Assembly: GCA_030157865.1 (NCBI GenBank)
Contig: JAOATY010000016.1
Coordinates: forward strand, 28,988 to 61,847
Reading direction: 5' to 3'
DNA: 32,860 nt
From: Candidatus Nanopelagicales bacterium
GTDB taxonomy: Bacteria > Actinomycetota > Actinomycetes > S36-B12 > UBA5976
Shown: positions 17,797-26,880 of the stretch, one piece after another
How the letters are laid out: every line of letters begins with the position of its first letter
How positions within the stretch are numbered: the stretch's first letter is position 1
The notes under the pieces: generated by a model
Databases searched by the model: none
What the model saw: the letters and a program-made list of their open reading frames with translations, nothing else
What the model was told of the DNA's origin: nothing
Program-made: the position numbers and the translations under genes

Positions 17797-18219
17797 ATGG
17801 ATGACCTAGATCGCGCCATTTTGGCTCAGCTTCGCAAAGATGCCCGCACTTCTATTAGTTCCATTGCTGGTGACTTAAAGGTCGCTCGAGCCACAGTGCA
17901 GCATCGAATCACGCGTCTAGAAAACGATGGCACCATCGTTGGTTACACCGTGAAAGTAAATCCCGGATCCTCTCCCAATGTCGTGCGCGCGATTATGTCT
18001 ATTGCTACGGAAGGCAACACTGCCAAATCAGTAGTCACTCGCTTAAGCGGATCTCCAAATGTAGTTGCCGTGCACTCCACAAATGGTAAATGGGATTTGA
18101 TTGCAGACATTCAAGCCGACTCGTTAGAAGAGTTTGATAAAGCAATCAATGAGATTCGGGAGATGAAAGAAATAAGTTCATCGGAAACTAATTTGCTTCT
18201 CTCGACATACTCGTTCTAG
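17797..18219 (+). CDS. Lrp/AsnC-family transcriptional regulator
   Basis: The 140-aa protein has an N-terminal helix-turn-helix (LDRAILAQLRKDARTSISSIAGDLKVARATVQHRITRLENDGTI, about residues 3-46) and a C-terminal RAM ligand-binding domain (about 55-138, with VAVHSTNGKWDLIADI). The length is slightly short of typical Lrp (150-165 aa). Lrp proteins sense amino acids and control their catabolic genes. Being divergent from ocd, it most likely responds to ornithine, arginine or proline; this is inference. A Shine-Dalgarno AAGGA (17787-17791) precedes the ATG. Its stop overlaps the stop of the convergent DUF1801 gene in a shared CTAG. Confidence 0.92.
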   Translation: MDDLDRAILAQLRKDARTSISSIAGDLKVARATVQHRITRLENDGTIVGYTVKVNPGSSPNVVRAIMSIATEGNTAKSVVTRLSGSPNVVAVHSTNGKWDLIADIQADSLEEFDKAINEIREMKEISSSETNLLLSTYSF

Positions 18220-18785
18220 AACTCCGTTTTTTTATAAGGCATACCTTTTGCATCGTAAGTCCACCAAGTTCCAACTTGAACTCCTGATTTAAACTCGCCA
18301 CTACGCATCAAGGTGCCGTCTTTGCGCCACCACTGCCAAGGTCCATGCAATTCACTTTTTCGCATCTTGCCTTTTGATTGCAGAACGGCATTGTCGTAAT
18401 AGCTCAAGACTGGGCCAGGTCCCTTCCGGGACTTTTCTTCAATTTGATCTAAACGAACTCGAATCAACTTCTTTAGCAAACCTTTAGGTAGCGGCTTATC
18501 TAATGGGAAATGCAATGATCCCTGAGTCATTTCGTAGTTAGCTAATTCAGTTGGTAGCTGCATTAATACGCTGCCACTAAATGGGAAGTAAGAATTGTGC
18601 TTCTTGTAACCCTCGATGCCACAAATAACTCCACCTTCGACTTCAAAGGCCGGAAGGTTGTAGCTGATGCATTCAGTTGCGCCAGGAATTAGTTCCCGAA
18701 TAGTCGCTGCCATCTTTAGCATCAAAGTGCGCTGTGGTTCAGGCAAGGTGTTGAGCTTGCCGTCAACCAGTCCAAGTTTTGCCAT
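18216..18785 (-). CDS. DUF1801 protein fused to MORN/YwqK-like repeats
   Basis: The 189-aa protein has two parts. Residues about 10-125 are a DUF1801 (YdhG-like) domain: ATECISYNLPAFEVEGGVICG, a KKHNSYFPFSGS core, and SLHFPLDKPLPKGLLKKLIRVR. Residues about 140-189 hold two MORN/YwqK-like repeats (HGPWQWWRKDGTLMRSGEF and GVQVGTWWTYDAKGMPYK). DUF1801 proteins are of unknown function and have been likened to iron-chaperone frataxin-like folds. The fusion to a MORN-type tail is uncommon in my experience. A Shine-Dalgarno TAGGAG overlaps the end of the upstream SGNH gene, 9 bp away, so they are cotranscribed. The stop is shared with the convergent Lrp gene in CTAG. Confidence 0.8.
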   Translation of the reverse strand: MAKLGLVDGKLNTLPEPQRTLMLKMAATIRELIPGATECISYNLPAFEVEGGVICGIEGYKKHNSYFPFSGSVLMQLPTELANYEMTQGSLHFPLDKPLPKGLLKKLIRVRLDQIEEKSRKGPGPVLSYYDNAVLQSKGKMRKSELHGPWQWWRKDGTLMRSGEFKSGVQVGTWWTYDAKGMPYKKTEF

Positions 18786-18794
18786 CGAATACTC

Positions 18795-19580
18795 CTAGAT
18801 TCTTGGTGACCATGTTACGAGTTCGCTGTGCTTAGCCACTCGCCCATCACCAGATGACTTTCTGGTAATTCTTCGAATCGCCCATGGCACAAGAAAAGCA
18901 ATTCCCCAGGCCACCGATCCAACTACTCGAATTGGAGCTGGGGCTGGTTTGTATGGCGACATTGGGTCTTGCCAGTCGGAATCATGTGGCATTTCTACGG
19001 CTGAAAGCACTGCGGCAGCAACTCTGCGGTGGCCCTCTGCCGACAAATGCAATCTATCTTTAGCAAGCATTCGAGGATCACCGAATACCTCTCGCGAATT
19101 TGCATCCATCACAGTCGCACCAAACTCTGCTGCAACACGTTTAACGTTTTCGTTAAACGGTCCAAATCTTTGGTTCCAGTAAGCCTGAGTTTTAGTTTTT
19201 GGATTGCTTACCTCTCGCACCGTAAAAAGCAACAGCGTTGGCTTCTTTTCAGAGATCTTGGCAACCGCTTGGCGATACGTTGAGAAAACTAACTCCGGCT
19301 CAAATCCTGGGCGCAAAACGTTATTAGCGCCGGCATGGAAGGTAACTAAAGTGCTATTACCTTCGATTAGCTCAAGTGCCAGCGGTAATTGGTGTTCGGC
19401 TACTTGTTCTAATAACTTGCCACGGATTGCAAAATTTGCGTATCTAAATTCATTTGATTCGCTGGCCAATACGTCGGCAACTCGATCAGCCCAACCTCTA
19501 TAACTGCCATCTGAATACTTGTCAGAAAGACCTTCAGTTAGCGAGTCACCAAGAGCGATGAATCTAGTTATGTTCGGCAC
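18795..19580 (-). CDS. SGNH/GDSL hydrolase
   Basis: The 261-aa protein carries all four SGNH blocks: S13 in ALGDSLTEG, a Gly in block II (YANFAIRGK), N86 in HAGANNVL, and the D175/H178 pair in KDRLHLS. It should be an esterase, lipase or acetyl-hydrolase. There is no signal peptide; a hydrophobic segment (about residues 218-236) followed by RRITRKS near the C-terminus could anchor it to the membrane. TAGGCT (19592-19587) lies 6 nt before the GTG start, so the mRNA is likely leaderless. The DUF1801 gene follows after 9 bp. The natural ester is unknown. Confidence 0.88.
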   Translation of the reverse strand: MPNITRFIALGDSLTEGLSDKYSDGSYRGWADRVADVLASESNEFRYANFAIRGKLLEQVAEHQLPLALELIEGNSTLVTFHAGANNVLRPGFEPELVFSTYRQAVAKISEKKPTLLLFTVREVSNPKTKTQAYWNQRFGPFNENVKRVAAEFGATVMDANSREVFGDPRMLAKDRLHLSAEGHRRVAAAVLSAVEMPHDSDWQDPMSPYKPAPAPIRVVGSVAWGIAFLVPWAIRRITRKSSGDGRVAKHSELVTWSPRI

Positions 19581-19655
19581 GCATAAAGCCTAATGCGCTC
19601 GCCCTGACTCAGTTAACATTGATAAACCAGTCAGCAAATAGTTAGCGAGCTACTC

Positions 19656-19982
19656 ATGGGAAACATTGTTCGGATTGATTCGAATGCGCAGTTACCGGCA
19701 GATCCAAATGCGCCGGGCGAATACTGCGTAACGCCTTTTTATGGTGATGACGAGAAGTTCTACGCTGGCATTTGGTCGGCGGACCCGCACTCACTGGATT
19801 TTGATTCATACCCAGTTGATGAAGTTTGCGTAGTCCTAACTGGAAAAATCACACTAACCGAAGTTGGCAAGGCGCCAGAGATTTTCACAACAGGTGATGC
19901 TTTCGGACTTAAGAAAGGCACTGCGCTTAATTGGACGCAGGATCCTGATACCCGAAAGATCTTTGTAATTCTGGAGAGTTAA
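19656..19982 (+). CDS. Cupin (DUF861 family)
   Basis: The 108-aa protein is one small beta-barrel cupin. The central pattern YPVDEVCVVLTGKITLTEVG (about residues 50-69) and GDAFGLKKGTALNWTQDPDTRKIFVI (about 83-108) is the DUF861/(S)-ureidoglycine aminohydrolase-like type. The usual metal-binding His residues are absent (no His in the motif 1 position, Trp/Asn in motif 2), so catalysis is doubtful and ligand binding more likely. It is divergent from the SGNH hydrolase (75 bp) and convergent with the DoxX-like gene, with which it shares the palindromic stop TTAA. The function is unknown. Confidence 0.8.
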   Translation: MGNIVRIDSNAQLPADPNAPGEYCVTPFYGDDEKFYAGIWSADPHSLDFDSYPVDEVCVVLTGKITLTEVGKAPEIFTTGDAFGLKKGTALNWTQDPDTRKIFVILES

Positions 19983-20392
19983 TTCGATTGGGCTAGGTGT
20001 TTGTTCATATCTTTGTTTAGCGCCCAGCACCAATAGAACAATCCGAATTGCAATGGCAAGCGTGCAAATGCAATTAGTGGATCTGGCATTTCATGATCCA
20101 TCCAGTCGATTGCCATATATATGTTTGCTGGGTAAACCAAAACGAAAAGCGCGAATGCAAACCAAACACCTAGTTGGCGAATTGGTTTACCAAATAACGT
20201 CTTTGACATTGGGGCAAACATCATCGCGCCGATAGTTAGTTCGGCAAGTCCGCTTAAGTACGTCCAAACTCTTGGCTCAAACGGAAGGATTGGTGGAACA
20301 ATCTTGTCGAAACCAGAAGGCGATAAGAAATGAACCGTTCCTGCTGCTAAAAGTAAGATTCCTAATCCCCGACCAGCTGTGTATTTACCCAT
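19979..20392 (-). CDS. DoxX-like small membrane protein
   Basis: The 137-aa protein has four hydrophobic helices. The pattern RGLGILLLAAGTVHFLSP, WTYLSGLAELTIGAMMF and FVLVYPANIYMAIDW, followed by a late PLQFGLFYWCWAL helix, fits the DoxX/DoxD-like superfamily, whose members sit in respiratory or redox contexts but mostly lack defined functions. GATACT (20404-20399) is 6 nt before the ATG, indicating a leaderless start. It ends in a TTAA shared with the convergent cupin gene. Confidence 0.75.
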   Translation of the reverse strand: MGKYTAGRGLGILLLAAGTVHFLSPSGFDKIVPPILPFEPRVWTYLSGLAELTIGAMMFAPMSKTLFGKPIRQLGVWFAFALFVLVYPANIYMAIDWMDHEMPDPLIAFARLPLQFGLFYWCWALNKDMNKHLAQSN

Positions 20393-20442
20393 GACTTAAG
20401 TATCTGTTAGTTGCGGCTGCTTTTCTGGCAGGTTTACCAAAC

Positions 20443-20476
20443 AAAAAACGGCGCCCATTTCTGGACGCCGTTTTTT
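20443..20476 (-). terminator. Intrinsic terminator of katG (bidirectional)
   Basis: The arms AAAAAACGGCGCCC and GGACGCCGTTTTTT form a 13-14 bp stem with one mismatch around an ATTTCT loop, with T runs on both strands. It lies 10 bp after the katG stop. Confidence 0.92.
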
Positions 20477-20486
20477 AACTTACTTC

Positions 20487-22704
<2,218 letters not shown>

Positions 22705-22746
22705 GAATTGGACTGAAAGATAAGTCAATCCATCGAGAAGCAATGA

Positions 22747-23208
22747 TTAGGAAAGATCTAGCCTTACGTCAAAACCAACCATTGCGATGGCGATGCCAGC
22801 AGACCAAATCAGCGTGCTAGCAATAATGAGCGTCGATGCTCGAAATGGCTTAACTCCAGCCGCCACTGATGCCATCGCAGCAATCTGAGTTCCAATTAAA
22901 GCTGGAGCAGCAATTGCCATGCCATAAATTCCATACTTATCGAACATTCGGACTGCTTTTTCAAACTTTGGCGATTCACCGGTTTTACCTTTGGCTGCAC
23001 GTCGCTTGATGATTCGATTGCGCATAGTCGAACTCAGGTAAGCGAAAACCACAATTGCAATTGCATCCCCCATGACTGCCGCAATCACAGCCAGAGTTGG
23101 GTTCACGCCTAACGCAATTCCAATTGGCACCATTGCGATTGCGTCAACAAATGGAATAACTGAAGCTACGAAAACTCCCAGCGCTCCCCACTGTTCGATG
23201 TATTGCAT
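22747..23208 (-). CDS. Small multidrug export-like membrane protein (COG2426-like)
   Basis: The 153-aa protein has about four to five hydrophobic segments. The motif VIPFVDAIAMVPIGIALGVNPTLAVIAAVMGD resembles the conserved N-terminal block of the so-called small multidrug export family (PF06695/COG2426), related to DedA-like proteins. Its real transport role is poorly established. I prefer the ATG at 23208 (MQYIEQWG), 9 nt after the Shine-Dalgarno AAAGGA, over the TTG two codons earlier, which would leave only 3 nt. It is the last gene of a four-gene minus-strand run that starts with the XRE regulator at 25156. Confidence 0.72.
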   Translation of the reverse strand: MQYIEQWGALGVFVASVIPFVDAIAMVPIGIALGVNPTLAVIAAVMGDAIAIVVFAYLSSTMRNRIIKRRAAKGKTGESPKFEKAVRMFDKYGIYGMAIAAPALIGTQIAAMASVAAGVKPFRASTLIIASTLIWSAGIAIAMVGFDVRLDLS

Positions 23209-23226
23209 TATCAAATGTCCTTTTCC

Positions 23227-24375
23227 CTATCGATCTTTTGTCACTGAGTGCACGAGTTTTTCTAAAGGTCCTTGCTTGTATTTCTTTAACCAGATCGTTG
23301 ATAAGTAAACAAGCAGGCCCCAAATTCCAAACGCCAGGATTAGTACCTGCCAAGTTTGTAGATCTTGGAACAGCCCTAATCCCCATCGACCAAAAATCAA
23401 CGACGTGATTATCGATTGTGAAATATAAACCGTTAAGGACATTTGCCCGGCTGGCTTCATCCAAGAAACAGTGTTCGGCTTCTCTTCTACTAGCTTTCGA
23501 ATAACACCAACAAAAAACATCGACAAAAGTGGTGCGGCAATAAATGACACAGCAAGCGCAAAGAGATAAACAGCTTCAGATGGATCTGCAGATTGTTCGT
23601 TTTTTACTAGCGCAAGAGCTGCAAGAATCTGAATTGGAGCTCCAAGTAATAAACCTCGATTGATTAATTTAGAGTTCTGATTTACATCAATTGGCGAAGT
23701 TAAGAACTGAGTTCTTGCCATTCGAAGTCCTAGCAAGAACGCAGCAAAAGCAAAGCCGCCCTGGAGGATGATTCCAGTGGAAATGCCATAAGCCCATACC
23801 TCTAAGCGCGCCGGTATTGCCTCTATGAAACTTCCGTTCATTAGCACTTCATCGAGTTTTAATTCCATGGATGTCTGCAAAGCCTCTTCGGTCAAAAACT
23901 GCTCGGCAACGAACAATAAGGCAGCAACAATTAGAAGAATTGCAGACGTTACTAAGAAAACAACGCGAGTCCAGATCTTAAGGGTTCTGTCAGCTCGGAA
24001 AAAGAATGGGATTAGTAATAGTCCAAAGATTCCATACATGAAGATGATGTCTCCATGCCATAAGAACGAAAAGTGCAGAACTCCCAGTGCCATCAGAGCT
24101 AAGCAGCGCTTAACCCATCGCGCTCGATTGGCTCGATCGCCCTTGATTATGTAATTGGAGCTGTAGCCAAACAAGAACGAAAAGATCAAATAGAACTTGC
24201 CAGTAAAAATCGTGGCAATAATGAACGTCGCGGATCCATTTGCTAAACCTTGTGCCCACTCACCGCGGGCCCCTTCACCACTATTGAGGGCCATGAATTG
24301 GATATTCACAACCAAGATTCCAAGTAGGGCGAATCCTCTTAAAACGTCCGGAGCTAAATCTCGCTTAATCTGCAT
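23227..24375 (-). CDS. DUF418 / YeiB-family membrane protein
   Basis: The 382-aa protein has about ten hydrophobic helices. The N-terminus DVLRGFALLGILVVN is the YeiB-type acyltransferase-like signature, and PAGQMSLTVYISQSIITSLIF near residue 300 marks the C-terminal DUF418 domain. FSFLFGYSSNYIIKG and ALGVLHFSFLWHGDIIFMYG are further family blocks. Function in the family is not settled; membrane acyl transfer has been proposed. The start at 24375 overlaps the upstream stop as TAATG and has a Shine-Dalgarno AAAGGA 6 nt before, so it is chosen over an upstream in-frame ATG. It is coupled to the unknown membrane protein before it. Confidence 0.85.
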   Translation of the reverse strand: MQIKRDLAPDVLRGFALLGILVVNIQFMALNSGEGARGEWAQGLANGSATFIIATIFTGKFYLIFSFLFGYSSNYIIKGDRANRARWVKRCLALMALGVLHFSFLWHGDIIFMYGIFGLLLIPFFFRADRTLKIWTRVVFLVTSAILLIVAALLFVAEQFLTEEALQTSMELKLDEVLMNGSFIEAIPARLEVWAYGISTGIILQGGFAFAAFLLGLRMARTQFLTSPIDVNQNSKLINRGLLLGAPIQILAALALVKNEQSADPSEAVYLFALAVSFIAAPLLSMFFVGVIRKLVEEKPNTVSWMKPAGQMSLTVYISQSIITSLIFGRWGLGLFQDLQTWQVLILAFGIWGLLVYLSTIWLKKYKQGPLEKLVHSVTKDR

Positions 24376-24920
24376 TAGATGTCCTTTTCTCTCCATGCTA
24401 GAACCATTGATGGCATGGAAGCGAATGCGAACAGTGTGGCAATAACCAAATAACTTCCGTCGTTGCCCTCTGGCTGGAACATTTTCACTTCAGGTCCAAA
24501 AAGCATGAGCAGCATAAGTGCCATCACTATGTAACCCATTAAGTAATAGGCATACCGAAACGAAGTATCGCGCACCTGAATCTGGCGCTCGTCAAGAAGT
24601 TCATCCGGAGCATCTGCGATCGACCTAACGCTTACACGAAGCAAGCTATAGCCTCCAACTACAGCAAGGATCACAAAGATTGCTGTGACGGAGTAAACGA
24701 TTACATCGACTCCACTAGACAGAGAAAGATTTGTCTTTAGCGTGGGCCAATAACTACCCATTGCAATAAGAACTATTCCTATCCAAATCAATACAACTAG
24801 AATTCTTCGATTCCGCTGCGGACGAAGCCAATTGAATTTAGGGTTCTCATCATTAAGAAGAGCCTTTGTTCCCTTCTCTGTGACACCTTCAAACCAATAA
24901 ATCTTGTTGTTCTTTGGCAT
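24375..24920 (-). CDS. Unknown four-helix membrane protein
   Basis: I do not recognise this 181-aa protein. It has a hydrophilic N-terminus (residues 1-38, Lys/Asn-rich), then four hydrophobic helices at about 39-57, 71-93, 122-142 and 153-173. Between helices 2 and 3 lies a charged cytoplasmic loop with SIADAPDELLDERQIQVRD, a motif like those seen next to XRE regulators of the YozG kind (DUF2178-like). It begins 2 nt after the stop of the XRE gene and ends in a TAATG overlap with the DUF418 gene, so all three are translated from one mRNA. A small helix-turn-helix repressor paired with a membrane protein is a recurrent module, often tied to stress or antimicrobial response. Confidence 0.72.
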   Translation of the reverse strand: MPKNNKIYWFEGVTEKGTKALLNDENPKFNWLRPQRNRRILVVLIWIGIVLIAMGSYWPTLKTNLSLSSGVDVIVYSVTAIFVILAVVGGYSLLRVSVRSIADAPDELLDERQIQVRDTSFRYAYYLMGYIVMALMLLMLFGPEVKMFQPEGNDGSYLVIATLFAFASMPSMVLAWREKDI

Positions 24921-24922
24921 GC

Positions 24923-25156
24923 TTACTTTTCCTTCCGAATCGGAGATAACGAGAACAGGCCAGATACTTCTTGATCTAGGACCTTTGAAATCCGCAATGC
25001 CAGAACTAAAGAAGGGCTGTATTCCTCGCGCTCTAAATAACCAATCGTTTGATAATGAACGCCAGCTTTGTCAGCTAGTTCTTGGCGCGTAAGGCCCTTT
25101 GCCAATCGCGCTGCCTCAATGCGGTTGTAAACCGGATCTTCAGGATTTCTGCTCAT
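24923..25156 (-). CDS. XRE-family small transcriptional regulator
   Basis: The 77-aa product is a single Cro/CI helix-turn-helix (NRIEAARLAKGLTRQELADKAGVHYQTIGYLEREEYSPSLVLALRISKVL, about residues 11-60), closest to short YozG-type regulators. The start ATG lies 7 nt after TATACT (25169-25164), so the mRNA is probably leaderless. A perfect inverted repeat covers the -10 box and touches the start codon, which strongly suggests autorepression of the operon. It leads the unit XRE, four-helix protein, DUF418 protein and small-export-like protein. Confidence 0.9.
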   Translation of the reverse strand: MSRNPEDPVYNRIEAARLAKGLTRQELADKAGVHYQTIGYLEREEYSPSLVLALRISKVLDQEVSGLFSLSPIRKEK

Positions 25157-25184
25157 ACTATGTAGTATACATGCTACATAGTAT
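25155..25184. promoter_or_regulatory. Operator over the XRE promoter (11-bp inverted repeat)
   Basis: ATACTATGTAG (25155-25165) and CTACATAGTAT (25174-25184) are perfect inverted copies with an 8-bp spacer. The -10 box TATACT overlaps the left arm and spacer, and the left arm overlaps the XRE start codon. A further half-site-like ATGCTACATT follows at 25187-25196. Confidence 0.8.
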
Positions 25185-25229
25185 TAATGCTACATTTTAG
25201 AGTCTTTTTCGTCGCACTGCAATCACCTA

Positions 25230-25712
25230 ATGAGCAATAAACTCCAACTCATGGAGATCGAAATTAGTACCGAAGAGTCACTAACCGATGATTTAGAACG
25301 AGTGCTTAAGTCTCATTGGCTTTTTTGCATCTCAAATACTCCAATTGAACATGTCTATGCACTTGATGCTTCAAAACTATTTGCCCCAGATTTAACCGTC
25401 TTTAGTGCACGTTTAGATGGAGAACTGGCCGGCGTTGGAGCACTTAGAAAACTTGATGGTCAACATGCCGAACTCAAATCTATGCATACTTTGTCTCGAT
25501 ATAGGGGCACCGGAATTGGAAAAGCACTTGTTGCTCATATCGAAGCAGCCGCTAAAGCCCAGGGAATAACTCGCATCAGCTTAGAAACCGGTACGAACGA
25601 AGCATTCAAGCCTGCGCGCGACCTCTATCAATCTCTCGGCTATGAATCGTGCGATGCATTTGGCGAGTATGTTCTGAGCGAACACAACTTATGCATGACC
25701 AAAATGATTTGA
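25230..25712 (+). CDS. GNAT family N-acetyltransferase
   Basis: The 160-aa protein is a single GNAT domain. The acetyl-CoA loop is HTLSRYRGTGIGKALVAHIEAAAKAQG (about residues 87-113), followed by RISLETGTNEAFKPARDLYQSLGYE (about 115-139) with the conserved Tyr, as in the YsnE/YjaB-like group. The substrate is unknown. TGCAAT (25218-25223) is 6 nt before the ATG, in keeping with the leaderless pattern; a second Met at residue 8 is possible. It ends 3 nt before repeat copy A of the rnpB 3' end, so it could be core DNA or the outer gene of the insertion array. Confidence 0.87.
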   Translation: MSNKLQLMEIEISTEESLTDDLERVLKSHWLFCISNTPIEHVYALDASKLFAPDLTVFSARLDGELAGVGALRKLDGQHAELKSMHTLSRYRGTGIGKALVAHIEAAAKAQGITRISLETGTNEAFKPARDLYQSLGYESCDAFGEYVLSEHNLCMTKMI

Positions 25713-25715
25713 TTT

Positions 25716-25740
25716 AGACTCGTCAGTCTGTAGGTCGAAT
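25716..25740 (-). repeat. rnpB 3'-end repeat, copy A (degenerate)
   Basis: Read on the minus strand, 19 of 25 bases match the last 25 nt of rnpB, and the central TACAGAC is intact. It lies 20 bp after the ASCH stop codon and 3 bp after the stop of the convergent GNAT gene. It is the outermost and most decayed copy. Confidence 0.65.
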
Positions 25741-25760
25741 TTCTATGCATTCGCCACACA

Positions 25761-26165
25761 TTATTGATGCACCTCAATTAGCTCGAAATGGGCCAGGACG
25801 ATTTTCGAATCATCATTAATGTCGTATCCGCACTCTTTCCAAAACTTTAAGTGACTCTCTCGAAAGTCATCGCCCGTGAGATCACCTTCAGCTTCGGCAA
25901 GCGCAAACTCATCTGGCACGTCGGCAAACCTAGAAACCTCCACCCGAGTTATTTCTATGGTTGCAACATGTTCGTTGTTGTTACCAACGACAGCAAACTT
26001 CTCGCCTACTGCTTCAATTGGCTCGCCAGGTTCGTAGTCCCAATCCAAGGCTCCAGCAGTTGCGCGCTTACTGCCATTAACCACGAGGTCTATAAGTCTT
26101 GTGCGTAGTTCCCCAGGATCCCCGAACTCTAATACTCGAAGTCCGTTGATCTTTTCCAATTCCAT
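25761..26165 (-). CDS. ASCH-domain protein
   Basis: The 134-aa product is one ASCH domain, a PUA-related beta-barrel thought to bind RNA or nucleotides. Its layout is typical: LRVLEFGDPGELRTRLIDLVVNGSKRATAGALDWDYEPGEPIEAVGEKFAVVGNNNEHVATIEITRVEV, with KRAT and the acidic turn, then a Trp/Lys patch HLKFWKECGYDINDDSKIVLAHFELI. A few ASCH proteins hydrolyse modified cytidines; others act on RNA, so the role here is open. I start at the ATG at 26165, 6 nt after TAATCT (26177-26172), rather than at the TTG two codons earlier. The promoter lies inside the unit between repeats A and B, so the unit carries its own expression signal. Confidence 0.85.
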   Translation of the reverse strand: MELEKINGLRVLEFGDPGELRTRLIDLVVNGSKRATAGALDWDYEPGEPIEAVGEKFAVVGNNNEHVATIEITRVEVSRFADVPDEFALAEAEGDLTGDDFRESHLKFWKECGYDINDDSKIVLAHFELIEVHQ

Positions 26166-26171
26166 GTTCAA

Positions 26172-26177
26172 AGATTA
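26172..26177 (-). promoter_or_regulatory. -10 box of a leaderless promoter for the ASCH gene
   Basis: TAATCT lies 6 nt before the ATG at 26165 and just inside repeat copy B, so the promoter belongs to the inserted unit or is built at its junction. Confidence 0.5.
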
Positions 26178-26183
26178 CTAATG

Positions 26184-26208
26184 AAACGAGTCGGTCTGTA
26201 GGCCGGAA
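26184..26208 (-). repeat. rnpB 3'-end repeat, copy B
   Basis: Read on the minus strand, 22 of 25 bases match the end of rnpB; one of the differences is CCTACAG for CTTACAG. It begins 2 nt after the stop codon of the DUF1059-like gene and lies 18 nt before the ASCH start. Confidence 0.85.
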
Positions 26209-26210
26209 AC

Positions 26211-26435
26211 TTATAGTGCGTCGAACTCAGCTTTGCGCGCAGCCATCCATGAATCCATTTCTCCGGAGTTCATAAGTTCCATCATCGCTCCCATGGCAGC
26301 CATGTGCGGACCATCATTCGCACCAAACATCTCTTTGCCATGCTGTTGGCTCTGAGCGGCTAGATCATCAAATGAATCTCCCGAAAAAACTAAATCACAG
26401 GCTCCACCGAGTTGATTGCATGTCATGGATTTCAT
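26211..26435 (-). CDS. Small DUF1059-like protein
   Basis: The 74-aa product starts MKSMTCNQLGGACDLVFSGDSFDDLAAQSQQHGKEMF, which matches the short DUF1059-type proteins: a Cys pair (C6, C13), then a helix rich in Gln/His, then MAAMGAMMELMNSGEMDSWMAARK. Two Cys and several His and Met could bind a metal, but this is speculation and the family has no defined function. A strong Shine-Dalgarno TAGGAG lies 6 nt before the ATG. The gene fills the 331-bp unit between repeat copies C and B, and its stop is 2 nt from copy B. Confidence 0.78.
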   Translation of the reverse strand: MKSMTCNQLGGACDLVFSGDSFDDLAAQSQQHGKEMFGANDGPHMAAMGAMMELMNSGEMDSWMAARKAEFDAL

Positions 26436-26476
26436 TTTCGGCTCCTAAATCGTTTGTCTACACGGGAGTCTTTCAT

Positions 26477-26502
26477 AAATCATTCACAAGGATGAATGAT
26501 TT
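26477..26502. repeat. Inverted repeat between copy C and the DUF1059 gene
   Basis: AAATCATTC (26477-26485) and GAATGATTT (26494-26502) are perfect inverted arms with 8 bp between. The element lies between the divergent DUF1059 and arsR genes, 13 bp outside repeat copy C. It could be an operator or a recombinase-binding arm; no T-run follows in either direction, so a terminator is less likely. Confidence 0.7.
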
Positions 26503-26514
26503 CAAGAGCAAAAA

Positions 26515-26539
26515 AGACGAGTCGGTCTGTAAGCTGGAT
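26515..26539 (-). repeat. rnpB 3'-end repeat, copy C
   Basis: Read on the minus strand, 24 of 25 bases match the end of rnpB (one G-to-A change in CCGGC). Unlike the functional copy it is followed by a run of six T, as expected for the original 3' flank of an RNA gene. It is the far boundary of the arsR-dehydrogenase unit. Confidence 0.92.
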
Positions 26540-26577
26540 TTGGTTGAAGAGTTTCGACGGGTTGATACCCTTGTTTC

Positions 26578-26880
26578 ATGGCTACAGAAAATCAGGTACG
26601 GAAAGTTGCCAGGGACTGCTCTTTGGTATTCAATGCCCTTGGCGACCCTAATAGGCAAGATATTTTGATCATGCTTGAAACAGAAGGGCCGCTTAATGTC
26701 TTACAGATCACCGAGAGACTTAACTTAGCTCGCCCGACTATCTCCCACCACCTAAAAATTCTGACCAATGCTGGCCTACTCAGATCTACCAAGAAGTCTC
26801 GTGAGATTTACTATGAGTCTGAGTGGTCAGATGCCTCAAAGAATCTCAAAAAATTTATGAAACTTCTCTGGGATTGCTAG
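26578..26880 (+). CDS. ArsR-family transcriptional regulator
   Basis: The 100-aa protein is a winged helix-turn-helix of ArsR type: FNALGDPNRQDILIMLETEGPLNVLQITERLNLARPTISHHLKILTNAGLL (about residues 18-68), then a wing with KKSREIYYESEW. The recognition helix has PTISHHLKIL; the classic metal motif CVC is absent, so it need not sense metals. It is followed after 67 bp by a short-chain dehydrogenase whose promoter carries a perfect 14-bp inverted repeat, the probable binding site. Both genes lie between repeat copies C and D, so regulator and target seem to have arrived as one unit. Confidence 0.9.
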   Translation: MATENQVRKVARDCSLVFNALGDPNRQDILIMLETEGPLNVLQITERLNLARPTISHHLKILTNAGLLRSTKKSREIYYESEWSDASKNLKKFMKLLWDC

